Source of the DNA: Flavobacterium psychrophilum
GTDB lineage: Bacteria > Bacteroidota > Bacteroidia > Flavobacteriales > Flavobacteriaceae
Direction: 5' to 3'
Length of the DNA: 7,031 bases
NCBI GenBank assembly: GCA_945897545.1
Contig: CAMDGJ010000145.1
Span: forward strand, 1 to 7,031
Shown: piece by piece, positions 1 through 6,536 of the stretch
Numbering within the stretch: the first letter of the stretch is position 1
Layout of the letters: each line of letters begins with the position of its first letter
The notes under the pieces: model-generated
What the model saw: the letters and a program-made list of their open reading frames with translations, nothing else
What the model was told of the DNA's origin: nothing
The model's database searches: none
Program-made: the position numbers and the translations under genes

Positions 1-804
1 ATCTCTATAACTCAATCCAAGTAAGCTATTAGCGGAACCAATTTTTGATGGATTACTTCTAAAAATGGCAATTTCTAAAAAACCAGCTTCGTTAAAAATA
101 GCTAATTTTTCTCCTTCATAATTCTTTATTCCATATTTATCGGAACTCGCAATCGCGGAATAATTCGGCAGAATGGTTTTGATATTTCTAGTTTTTAATA
201 TAATTTCATAGGGTCTTCCTTTGGCAACTTCCAAGAATTGTTTTTTCGAAATATTGGTCACCACATTCCCAAAATGGTCAATGTAAATAACGTATCCTTT
301 AATTGAACTGCCATCATTTGCGGCAACAGCTTGTAAATCGGTCACTTGCTTGATGGATTTTATTTCCTTGCCAATAACGTTCAGCAAACCACCTTTGGCA
401 ATATGACAAGCGACTTTGACAAAAACGTCCAAATCCGTCGCTTCATTTGCTAAACGATCGTGAATGTTGATAGAAACTATTTTTTGGGGAACAATTTTTT
501 GCGAAAGCATACTCAAAATACCATTATCAGCAGCAATAAAATACTGATCGTTCCATTGCATCACAATATGTTGATTTTCTTTATTCAATTCAATGTCTAC
601 ACCAATGAGATGTACCGTACCTTTTGGAAAACTAGAGTAAGCAGCTCCAATGATGTAGCTTGCTTCTACTGTGTTAAATGCGTCAATATGATGCGATATA
701 TCAATTATGGAAGCCTCAGAATACTCGGATAAAATTTTCCCTTTCAATGCACCAACAAAGTGGTCTTTCAAGCCGTAATCTGTGGTAAGGGTAATTATTG
801 ACAT
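1..804 (-). CDS. SAM hydroxide adenosyltransferase/hydrolase family protein (DUF62), C-terminus cut by window edge
   Basis: The frame is open for 268 codons from an ATG at 804 and runs off the window without a stop; family members are about 270-280 residues, so only a few residues are probably missing. Family landmarks are TTDYG (residues 7-11), DISH (35-38), GVD (68-70), AADNG (91-95), the central DHFGNVVTN (176-184) and a C-terminal beta-barrel-like part ending in SANSLLGLSYRD. Characterised members split S-adenosylmethionine into adenosine and methionine with water, or do related halogenation chemistry; the protein should be cytosolic. The usual DPGVG-x-R stretch after the first Asp reads DIELNKENQ here, and the usual FHGRD stretch reads ATDLD (about 121-126), so the canonical Arg and His of the Asp-Arg-His set seem absent. 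Family membership is secure; the exact reaction is uncertain. It is transcribed divergently from the next gene. Confidence 0.9.
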   Translation of the reverse strand, partial: MSIITLTTDYGLKDHFVGALKGKILSEYSEASIIDISHHIDAFNTVEASYIIGAAYSSFPKGTVHLIGVDIELNKENQHIVMQWNDQYFIAADNGILSMLSQKIVPQKIVSINIHDRLANEATDLDVFVKVACHIAKGGLLNVIGKEIKSIKQVTDLQAVAANDGSSIKGYVIYIDHFGNVVTNISKKQFLEVAKGRPYEIILKTRNIKTILPNYSAIASSDKYGIKNYEGEKLAIFNEAGFLEIAIFRSNPSKIGSANSLLGLSYRD

Positions 805-847
805 AAAATTGTTTATAAATAAAATGCGAATGCAAGCAAAAACTCAT

Positions 848-855
848 TAAATTTG
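848..855 (+). promoter_or_regulatory. Candidate -7 box for the exported-protein/phoH operon
   Basis: TAAATTTG matches the Bacteroidota TAnnTTTG -7 box and lies about 75 bases upstream of the ATG at 930. A -33 TTG is not evident around 826-829, so support comes only from the -7 match and the position in the divergent spacer. The spacer 805-929 is otherwise AT-rich and holds nothing else I recognise. Confidence 0.35.
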
Positions 856-862
856 AGAAATG

Positions 863-870
863 CAAAGCTA
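863..870 (-). promoter_or_regulatory. Candidate -7 box for the leftward SAM-hydrolase-family gene
   Basis: Read on the minus strand this is TAGCTTTG, matching the Bacteroidota sigma-A -7 consensus TAnnTTTG. It would start transcription near 857 and leave a leader of about 50 bases before the ATG at 804. No clear TTG -33 element is visible at the expected distance (around 888-893), so this is a tentative call. Confidence 0.35.
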
Positions 871-929
871 AAGTATTTTCGGCTTTAATTAATTAGAATT
901 TTAAATTGAATTTAAAACCAAAAACCATA

Positions 930-1445
930 ATGCTAAAACAATTATTTTTTATTTTTCTATTCTTTTGCGTTTTGCAATCCCATTCTCAAAAATTGGTGTA
1001 CAAGTCTAAAGGTATTATTTTAAATTCTGAGAATCAACAAATTTCGCCAGACCAAGTCAGGGTCTTGTTAAAAGACAATCAACAATTATTAGCCGATTAT
1101 AATAAGGGAAGAATTAAAAAAACAATTGGAAATATTTTACTTGTTACTGGTCCAGTATTTTTAGTTGTGGGCACATTTGCATACGTAATTTCAGGATTTG
1201 AGTCAGGAATGAATGGAAATTATGTTAAGGAAAGTGATAGAGCAATTCCAAAGATCATGGCTTATGTTGGTCTTGCCGAACTTTTGATTGCAATTCCTGT
1301 TAAAATAGGATTTTCTAAAAAAATCAGAAATGTAGTTACAGAATATAACAGTCAAAAAGCTATTGGATACAACCAATTGAATACACCAAAACTAGATTTT
1401 ATTACCAATTCCAGTGGAATTGGCTTACGACTTTCCTTAAATTAA
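930..1445 (+). CDS. Small exported/membrane protein of unknown function upstream of phoH
   Basis: This encodes 171 residues when started at the ATG at 930. The frame could begin at a TTG at 906, but the ATG puts a classic signal peptide at the very N-terminus: Lys3, a run of Leu/Phe/Ile to about residue 15, then QSHSQ with likely cleavage near residue 20. A cysteine (13) lies inside the hydrophobic core but does not fit a lipobox. The mature part has a polar segment (21-65, with ISPDQVRVLLKDNQQLL at about 38-54), two hydrophobic helices at about 66-88 and 108-127, and a C-terminal GIGLRLSLN. The protein type is familiar from Bacteroidota, where it is annotated hypothetical; I cannot name a function. 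The stop is 20 bases before the phoH start, so the two are probably co-transcribed. Confidence 0.75.
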   Translation: MLKQLFFIFLFFCVLQSHSQKLVYKSKGIILNSENQQISPDQVRVLLKDNQQLLADYNKGRIKKTIGNILLVTGPVFLVVGTFAYVISGFESGMNGNYVKESDRAIPKIMAYVGLAELLIAIPVKIGFSKKIRNVVTEYNSQKAIGYNQLNTPKLDFITNSSGIGLRLSLN

Positions 1446-1465
1446 TAACTTAAAAACTACCGCTT

Positions 1466-2416
1466 TTGAACGAAAGAATCATCGAGCTCATAGACATCGC
1501 TCCAAAAGATTTTTGGGGCGCTCAAGACACTCATCTTGAAATGATTAAAAAGTATTATCCCAAACTGAAAATTGTAGCTCGAGGAACCACCCTGAAGGCC
1601 TTTGGCGAAAAAGAAGTCTTAGATGAGTTTGAAAACCGCTTCAACCGCTTGATGCTTCATTTTACCCGTTACAACAATATTGACGATAATGTTATTGAGC
1701 GAGTTATTCAAAACACCGCACAGGATGACAATAGAGGTTTTGGTCACGACAAAATCTTGGTACACGGTGTTGGCGGAAAAATCATCAAAGCGATGACCCC
1801 CAATCAGCAGTTGTTGGTGGACACAATGGTCAAAAACGATATGGTTTTTGCCGTGGGTCCTGCTGGAACCGGAAAAACCTACACTGGCGTTGCGATGGCA
1901 GTAAAAGCGTTGAAAGAAAAACAAGTCAAACGAATTATTTTGACTCGTCCTGCGGTGGAAGCGGGTGAGAATCTTGGTTTTCTGCCCGGAGATATGAAAG
2001 AAAAGCTAGATCCGTACATGCAACCTTTGTACGATGCTTTGCGAGATATGTTGCCTAACGAAAAATTAGAAGATTATCTTTTGAAGGGAATTATCCAGAT
2101 TGCCCCTTTGGCATTTATGCGAGGAAGAACTTTAGACCACGCCTTTGTAATTCTTGACGAAGCCCAAAACACCACCCATTCCCAAATGAAAATGTTCCTG
2201 ACTCGTATGGGAAAAAATGCTAAGTTTATGATTACTGGTGATCCTGGTCAAGTTGATTTACCAAGACGAACGATTTCTGGATTGAAAGAAGCCATTTTAG
2301 TTTTGAAAGATGTTGAAGGAATTGGAATCATTTATCTTGACGACAAGGATATTGTTCGTCACCGATTAGTTAAAAAAGTGATTGATGCCTACAAACAGAT
2401 TGAAAATTACGATTAA
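1466..2416 (+). CDS. phoH: PhoH family ATPase (PhoH/YbeZ type)
   Basis: This 316-residue cytosolic protein is full length for the family. An N-terminal region with KLKIVARGTTLKAFGE (33-48) is followed by the P-loop NTPase domain: Walker A GPAGTGKT (131-138), the LTRPAVEAGENLGFLPGD block (159-176), Walker B VILDEAQN (228-235), TGDPGQVDLP (257-266) and a C-terminal VRHRLV (297-302). The E. coli homologue YbeZ is an ATPase/RNA-helicase-like partner of the endonuclease YbeY in rRNA maturation; that role is inferred here, and ybeY is not in this window. The start is taken as TTG because the next in-frame Met (residue 26) would discard the N-terminal MNERIIELIDIAPKDFWG stretch that I recall as conserved in flavobacterial homologues. 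No Shine-Dalgarno is visible. It follows the exported protein by 20 bases and its stop overlaps the next ATG (TAATG). Confidence 0.95.
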   Translation: MNERIIELIDIAPKDFWGAQDTHLEMIKKYYPKLKIVARGTTLKAFGEKEVLDEFENRFNRLMLHFTRYNNIDDNVIERVIQNTAQDDNRGFGHDKILVHGVGGKIIKAMTPNQQLLVDTMVKNDMVFAVGPAGTGKTYTGVAMAVKALKEKQVKRIILTRPAVEAGENLGFLPGDMKEKLDPYMQPLYDALRDMLPNEKLEDYLLKGIIQIAPLAFMRGRTLDHAFVILDEAQNTTHSQMKMFLTRMGKNAKFMITGDPGQVDLPRRTISGLKEAILVLKDVEGIGIIYLDDKDIVRHRLVKKVIDAYKQIENYD

Positions 2417-2658
2417 TGCTTATGAAAAGTACGATTTTGTTGTTTATAACCGTATTTACTATATCGACAGTTATTACCCTTATAATTGGTATTTATAATT
2501 TTGAAATATTAAATGCATCAATTCAAGGTTGGCAAAAAGTAAATCATCCGATAGAGAAATTTGTTTTCGTCATAGTAGTGTCACTCGTACTAATTTCTTC
2601 GATAATAACAGTATTATTAGGATGGCTTAAAAAATTATTGTTTCAAAAAAAGCTATAA
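2416..2658 (+). CDS. Small two-helix membrane protein of unknown function
   Basis: This 80-residue frame begins at an ATG sharing its A with the phoH stop codon (TAATG), typical of translational coupling; a second ATG two codons later is an alternative. Two hydrophobic segments are clear, at about residues 5-28 and 49-70, joined by a polar loop containing GWQKVNHPIEK. The C-terminus is basic (KKLLFQKKL), suggesting both termini are cytoplasmic. I recognise no family. The coupling and plausible topology support a real gene, but there is no homology evidence. Confidence 0.6.
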   Translation: MLMKSTILLFITVFTISTVITLIIGIYNFEILNASIQGWQKVNHPIEKFVFVIVVSLVLISSIITVLLGWLKKLLFQKKL

Positions 2659-2668
2659 CTTTTCTTAT

Positions 2669-2707
2669 TGATTTAACTTATAGTAGTAATGCATATAAGT
2701 TAAATCA
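2669..2707. repeat. Perfect 14-bp AT-rich inverted repeat with 11-base loop
   Basis: The left arm TGATTTAACTTATA (2669-2682) and right arm TATAAGTTAAATCA (2694-2707) are exact reverse complements around the loop GTAGTAATGCA. The element sits 11 bases after the small membrane protein and about 35-60 bases upstream of the candidate HAD promoter. It has only three G/C pairs per stem and no T-run on either side, so it is not a convincing intrinsic terminator. It could be a protein-binding palindrome, an mRNA 3'-end stabilising hairpin, or a weak stop. Confidence 0.7.
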
Positions 2708-2739
2708 TAAATGTATAACAAATTGTTAATGAGCATTTC

Positions 2740-2770
2740 CTGACTAACACTTGCATTTAGCATAATTTTG
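2740..2770 (+). promoter_or_regulatory. Candidate promoter for the HAD phosphatase gene
   Basis: TAATTTTG at 2763-2770 matches the Bacteroidota -7 box TAnnTTTG. A CTG at 2740-2742 (one mismatch to TTG) lies 20 bases upstream, near the usual spacing for the -33 element. Transcription would start near 2776, giving a short leader of about 19 bases before the ATG at 2795. The box overlaps the alternative TTG start at 2768, which argues against that start. Confidence 0.5.
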
Positions 2771-2794
2771 TCGTTGATAAAATGGAATAAAATA

Positions 2795-3607
2795 ATGATT
2801 ACAAAAGATAAAATTAAAGTTATAATTACAGATTTAGACGGAACTTTACTCAATACAGAACACCAAATTTCGGATTATACAAAAACCGTTTTTCAGCAAC
2901 TTCATAAAGAAAATTACTTAATAATTGTTGCTACTGTTCGTCATCATCTAGATGCCTTGCCCATAGTTGAAACTTTAGGATGTCCCGTTTATTTAGTAAC
3001 ATCTAACGGTGCTAGGATTCATTCACCCACAAAAGAACTTATTTTTTCTTTCGATATTAATGGTGATTCTATTAAATCAATCCTGGATTTAGATATTGAT
3101 TCAGCGTTTACAACCGTTTTATTCAAAGAGAAAGTTTGGCAATCCAATAAAGAAAATAAAAAGTTGAACAGTTTTCAAACGGTTATGCATTATCCTAACG
3201 AAATTGTTGATTTTAATTTGATTAAGGATTTAAATGCTATAAAATTATTTTTCACACACAATGATCACTTAAAATTAGTTGAATTAAAAGATAAAATAAT
3301 GGAAGACCATTCAGAGGATTTTCATTCTGCTTTTAGTCTTCCCTTTTGTTTAGAATTTATGCATAAATCAGTAGATAAAAGAGTTGCCATTTTAAAAATT
3401 TTGGAAATTGAAAATTACACTTATGCAGAATCTATTTCTTTTGGTGATGGGTTTAATGATGAAGGAATGCTTACTGCCGCTGGAAAAGGACTAATTATGA
3501 AAAATGCTGCAGAAAGTTTGAAAACAAAGTTGTCACATTTAGAGGTAATTTCGTCGAACGAAAATGATGGTGTTGCAAAATACTTGAGCGAAACACTTTG
3601 GTTTTAA
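2795..3607 (+). CDS. Cof-type HAD-IIB family phosphatase
   Basis: This 270-residue cytosolic protein has haloacid-dehalogenase phosphatase motifs: motif I DLDGT (13-17, nucleophile D13 and acid/base D15), motif II Thr47 in VATVRH, motif III Lys195 in the HKSVDKR stretch, and motif IV GDGFND (217-222). The C-terminal NDGVA (257-261) is typical of the Cof subfamily, and a C2-type cap lies between motifs II and III. Relatives dephosphorylate sugar phosphates, pyridoxal phosphate or flavin mononucleotide; the substrate cannot be told from sequence. Motif II reads T-V-R where Cof proteins usually have T/S-G-R. The ATG is preferred over an in-frame TTG at 2768 because the promoter box lies on that TTG and the ATG places DLDGT at the usual distance. 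The gene is noticeably more AT-rich than phoH and purC (3241-3300 has 10 G/C in 60 bases; phoH 1861-1920 has 28). Confidence 0.9.
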   Translation: MITKDKIKVIITDLDGTLLNTEHQISDYTKTVFQQLHKENYLIIVATVRHHLDALPIVETLGCPVYLVTSNGARIHSPTKELIFSFDINGDSIKSILDLDIDSAFTTVLFKEKVWQSNKENKKLNSFQTVMHYPNEIVDFNLIKDLNAIKLFFTHNDHLKLVELKDKIMEDHSEDFHSAFSLPFCLEFMHKSVDKRVAILKILEIENYTYAESISFGDGFNDEGMLTAAGKGLIMKNAAESLKTKLSHLEVISSNENDGVAKYLSETLWF

Positions 3608-3654
3608 TTATAAAATCAAAATAAAAATGTTAGTTTTTACTTTAAAAATAATCT

Positions 3655-3662
3655 TAAATTTG
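3655..3662 (+). promoter_or_regulatory. Candidate -7 box for purC
   Basis: TAAATTTG fits TAnnTTTG and lies 26 bases upstream of the purC ATG, giving a leader of about 20 bases. A T-rich stretch at 3633-3638 is where a -33 element would be, without a clean TTG. The HAD-purC spacer (3608-3688) otherwise holds no recognisable element. Confidence 0.5.
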
Positions 3663-3688
3663 CTTCCTTTAAACAACTAACAAAAACA

Positions 3689-4639
3689 ATGAATACAATT
3701 ACAACTACAAACTTTAATTTCCCCAATCAGAAGTCAGTTTACCGAGGCAAAGTGAGGGAAGTTTACAACATCAACGACGAACTTTTAGTTATGGTCGCCA
3801 CCGATAGACTTTCAGCTTTTGATGTGGTTTTGCCAAAAGGAATTCCATTTAAAGGACAAATCTTGAACCAGATTGCCACTAAGTTTATGGAACTTACCCA
3901 AGATATTGTTCCGAATTGGTTAATCGCAACCCCTGATCCAAACGTGGCTGTTGGTCATTTGTGTGAACCTTTCAAGGTCGAAATGGTGATTCGCGGTTAT
4001 GTTTCTGGTCACGCTGCTAGAGAATATGCTGCAGGAAAAAGAAAAATTTGTGGAGTTACGATGGTCGAAGGATTGAAAGAAAATTATAAATTTCCAACAC
4101 CTATAATTACGCCAACTACAAAAGCGGATAATGGTTCACACGACGAAGATATTTCGCGTGAGGATATTCTATCGAAAGGAATTGTTTCAGAAGAAGATTA
4201 TTTGGTTTTAGAAAAATACACCAGAGCACTGTTTCAAAGAGGAACCGAAATCGCTGCCAGTCGCGGATTGATTTTGGTAGATACCAAATATGAATTTGGT
4301 AAAACCAAAGAAGGAAAAATTGTTCTTATAGACGAAATTCACACACCCGATTCTTCTCGTTATTTTTATTCCGATGGCTATCAAGAAAGACAAGATAGGG
4401 GAGAAGAACAAAAACAATTATCTAAAGAGTTTGTTCGTCGTTGGTTAATCGAAAATGGGTTTCAAGGACAAGAAGGTCAACAAATACCAAATATGACCGA
4501 CGAATATATCGAAACCGTTTCTGCAAGATACATCGAATTATACGAAAATATATTAGGAGAAATATTCGTCAAAGCTGATGTTTCTAATATTTATGACCGA
4601 ATTGAGAAGAATGTTTTGTTGTATTTAGCTAGTAAATAG
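3689..4639 (+). CDS. purC: Phosphoribosylaminoimidazole-succinocarboxamide synthase (SAICAR synthetase)
   Basis: This enzyme joins CAIR and aspartate with ATP to make SAICAR (EC 6.3.2.6) in de novo purine synthesis, in the cytosol. The 316-residue protein is full length for the longer PurC form found in Bacteroidota and eukaryotic-like lineages. Visible signatures are YRGKVREVY (18-26, nucleotide-binding start), ATDRLSAFD (37-45), RGYVSGHA (102-109), LVDTKYEFG (196-204) and the [11 protein letters not shown] block (215-225). The ATG is well placed against the N-terminal [14 protein letters not shown]. The gene has its own candidate promoter and a strong terminator 20 bases after the stop, so it appears monocistronic. 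No purine riboswitch or PurR-like operator is evident upstream. Confidence 0.98.
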   Translation: MNTITTTNFNFPNQKSVYRGKVREVYNINDELLVMVATDRLSAFDVVLPKGIPFKGQILNQIATKFMELTQDIVPNWLIATPDPNVAVGHLCEPFKVEMVIRGYVSGHAAREYAAGKRKICGVTMVEGLKENYKFPTPIITPTTKADNGSHDEDISREDILSKGIVSEEDYLVLEKYTRALFQRGTEIAASRGLILVDTKYEFGKTKEGKIVLIDEIHTPDSSRYFYSDGYQERQDRGEEQKQLSKEFVRRWLIENGFQGQEGQQIPNMTDEYIETVSARYIELYENILGEIFVKADVSNIYDRIEKNVLLYLASK

Positions 4640-4658
4640 TACACTCATAAATAATAAC

Positions 4659-4695
4659 AAAGCCGCAAGTCTAATTTAATTTGCGGCTTTTTATT
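4659..4695 (+). terminator. Rho-independent terminator after purC
   Basis: A 10-bp perfect stem, AAAGCCGCAA (4659-4668) with TTGCGGCTTT (4681-4690), encloses a 12-base loop and is followed by a T-rich tail (4688-4695). It lies 20 bases after the purC stop. The stem also overlaps the 3' end of the minus-strand DUF1801 remnant, whose in-frame stop falls in the loop, so it may originally have served both converging genes. Confidence 0.9.
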
Positions 4696-4952
4696 TGGGT
4701 TTGATAACATTCAATCCAGTCTTGAACTGATATTTTTCTAACAAGTTCTCCAATTAAATCAAAAGGAATTTGGTCTAATTTCTTGAATCAAATACAACTT
4801 TTACCCATATCTAGCTTTTGATTAGAGTGTTTTGGGTATTCAGCAGTGAGCCATTGTAGTAGTATTGGATTTACATAAATTCCCATATGATATAAAGCGA
4901 TAAAATTCTTTTGAGCTGCAATAGCAATAAAAGGTAAAGGTAGTTTGGGATT
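4671..4952 (-). pseudogene. DUF1801-family gene remnant, 5'-truncated with an in-frame stop
   Basis: Minus-strand translation from about 4952 gives NPKLPLPFIAIAAQKNF, then ALYHMGIY, AEYPKHS, KLDMGKSCI, an in-frame TGA (4788-4790), then FKKLDQIPFDLIGELV and DWIECYQ, ending at TAG (4671-4673). This is the C-terminal half or more of a DUF1801 protein (YdhG-like fold, about 140-150 residues when complete). Relatives read GKSCIRFKK here, so the TGA most likely arose from an Arg CGA codon by one transition. The N-terminal part, with the start codon, is absent: beyond about 4952 the DNA encodes the efflux adaptor on the other strand. The family's function is poorly defined (some members are called iron chaperones on weak grounds). 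No functional product is expected. Confidence 0.85.
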
Positions 4953-5395
4953 TGTACTTGGAATTAGCCGTGTTTGAAAAAGATATTTTGAAAGTTAAAA
5001 TTGGACAAAAAATTAGTTTTATTATACCCGAAGCTTCGAAAGAAATTTTTGATGCCGAAGTACATTTGGTTGGAAAATCAATTAAAGGTAATGACATAAA
5101 AATCAATGTTCAGGGACATTTAGACGACAATATCAAACAAAAATTACTCACCGGAATGTTTGTGGAAGCAAAGATCAAAATCAATTCAAAGAAAGGAATG
5201 GCAATTCCAGCCGAAGCATTAATTTCTGAAAACAACAAAAATTTCGTACTTTTATTGGATAATGATAAGAACCATATTTTTTCATTTAAGAAAGTTCCTG
5301 TAACATTGATTGAAAAATCGGAAAAATCGTTAGAAATACTAGCTCACAATCAAATTATCGCTTCTTCAAAAATACTCGTAAAAAGGCGTTTTTGA
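4949..5395 (+). pseudogene. C-terminal fragment of an RND efflux periplasmic adaptor (HlyD/CzcB-CusB type)
   Basis: The frame from DLYLELAVFEKDILKVKIGQ through KLLTGMFVEAKI, AIPAEALISENNKNFVLL and a final ILVKRRF matches the C-terminal beta-barrel and membrane-proximal domains of heavy-metal RND membrane fusion proteins. Complete flavobacterial adaptors are about 360-410 residues; only about 149 codons remain. The signal peptide or lipobox, the lipoyl half-motifs and the alpha-helical hairpin are all missing. The frame is open back only to a TAA at 4928-4930, and the codons before GAT at 4949 (K V K V V W) do not look like adaptor sequence. A TTG at 4952 could act as a start, but the product would lack a signal peptide and the TolC-contacting hairpin. 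It lies 22 bases before the ferritin-VIT gene, suggesting an ancestral operon. There are no internal stops, so truncation may be recent. Confidence 0.85.
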
Positions 5396-5417
5396 TTTGG
5401 CAAATTAGAACAAGACT

Positions 5418-6536
5418 ATGGATTTAAATAAACTAAAAGGGCAATTACAAACCGAAGTTGATACTGCATTTTTATACAATAGCATTGCTATTATCCAATC
5501 AGATGATAACTTAACGCGAGTTTTACAAAGTTTAGCCGAGATTGAAAAAGGTCACGCTAAACATATGCTGGATAAAGTTCGAGAGTTTGACACTAATCAC
5601 GCTATGCCCTCGGCTTCATCAAGAGCTAAATTCCAATTGAAATTGGGAAAAATTTTTGGTTATAATTCCATTATCAGCAGTTTATCGAATGTTGAAAAAC
5701 AATTTGCATTAAATACCATCAAAAACAAAATCGAAAAAGGAGAGAAGCTCAACGGTTTTGAACACAATCATCTTAATATTATTGAAGCTGTAAACAATAA
5801 TGCAGCTTTAAATGTTTCAGGCGGATTGTTGTCTAAATTTGAAAGTCGGCATAAATCCGTTGGCGGAAATGCGTTGCGAGCAGCAGTTTTAGGTTCTAAT
5901 GATGGACTAGTGTCAAATATGAGTTTGGTGATGGGAGTTGCCGGTGCGGCAGTTTCTAACAATACCATTTTATTAACTGGAATTGCAGGACTTATGGCTG
6001 GAGCAATTTCGATGGCATTGGGCGAATGGCTTTCGGTTCAAAGTTCCAGAGAATTAAATCAACGCCAAATCGATTTAGAAACCGAAGAGCTTGAAGCTTC
6101 ACCAGAAGAAGAAAAAAAGGAATTAGTTTTACTGTATCAAGCCAAAGGAATGAACGTTGTTGAAGCCCAAAAATTGGCAGACAAAGCTTTCGAAAGCCCT
6201 GAAACCGCCCTAGATGCCATAATTACTGAAGAATTAGGAATTGACAAAGAAGAATTAGGAGGTTCCGCTTGGGAAGCAGCGATTGCATCCTTCATTCTGT
6301 TTGCCATTGGAGCGATTATCCCATTGTATCCTTTTATAATTTTGGACGGAAAAAACGCCATTCTATTGAGCATTATCAGTAGTGTTGTTGGACTTTTTGG
6401 CATTGGAGCAGCCATTACATTATTAACAGGAAAAAGTATTTTGTTTTCTGGAATGCGACAAGTTGCTTTTGGTTTAACAGCAGCGGCAATCACCTACGGA
6501 ATAGGAACGTTAATTGGAGTTTCTTTGGCTGGATAA
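5418..6536 (+). CDS. Ferritin-like domain fused to VIT1/CCC1-family iron/manganese transporter (MbfA-like)
   Basis: The 372-residue inner-membrane protein has two parts. Residues 1-140 form a rubrerythrin/ferritin-like helical domain with candidate diiron ligands E13, E43xxH46, E93 and E115xxH118. Residues about 150-372 are a VIT1/CCC1 transporter: helix 1 with GSNDGLVSN (159-167, D162), helix 2 with ISMALGEWLS (197-206, M199), an acidic cytosolic segment (E221, E224, E232, E235, later E272), then three helices (about 286-306, 314-337, 345-370). The M199-to-glutamate spacing equals my recollection of the metal-binding residues of plant VIT1 (M80; E102, E105, E113, E116; E153). Rhizobial MbfA proteins of this architecture export iron and protect against iron and peroxide stress; a similar role is inferred. 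No Fur-like box or clear promoter was recognised upstream; it may be read from upstream of the adaptor remnant. Confidence 0.92.
   Translation: MDLNKLKGQLQTEVDTAFLYNSIAIIQSDDNLTRVLQSLAEIEKGHAKHMLDKVREFDTNHAMPSASSRAKFQLKLGKIFGYNSIISSLSNVEKQFALNTIKNKIEKGEKLNGFEHNHLNIIEAVNNNAALNVSGGLLSKFESRHKSVGGNALRAAVLGSNDGLVSNMSLVMGVAGAAVSNNTILLTGIAGLMAGAISMALGEWLSVQSSRELNQRQIDLETEELEASPEEEKKELVLLYQAKGMNVVEAQKLADKAFESPETALDAIITEELGIDKEELGGSAWEAAIASFILFAIGAIIPLYPFIILDGKNAILLSIISSVVGLFGIGAAITLLTGKSILFSGMRQVAFGLTAAAITYGIGTLIGVSLAG

Noticed and set aside
460..732. 90-codon plus-strand open frame
   Set aside because: It lies wholly inside the clearly coding minus-strand SAM-hydrolase-family gene and resembles no protein.
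906..929. Upstream TTG start for the exported protein
   Set aside because: It would add eight polar residues before a clean signal peptide that begins at the ATG at 930.
2768..2794. TTG start for the HAD gene
   Set aside because: This TTG is part of the candidate -7 box; the ATG at 2795 gives the normal distance to DLDGT.
2665..2853. 62-codon minus-strand hydrophobic frame
   Set aside because: It overlaps the HAD start and promoter, includes the palindrome arm, and its hydrophobicity comes from AT-rich codons; no family resemblance.
4788..4790. Selenocysteine or recoded TGA
   Set aside because: The gene is also truncated at its 5' end and relatives have Arg at this position as I recall them; simple decay is enough.
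4840..5106. 88-codon minus-strand open frame
   Set aside because: It crosses the deletion junction in a different frame from the DUF1801 remnant and is antisense to adaptor coding; a shadow.
4952..5395. Complete small HlyD-like protein
   Set aside because: It lacks the signal sequence, lipoyl and hairpin domains and starts at the breakpoint with a TTG, so it is better read as a truncated pseudogene.
6137..6493. 118-codon minus-strand open frame
   Set aside because: It is antisense to the transporter domain of an unmistakable gene, with low-complexity composition.
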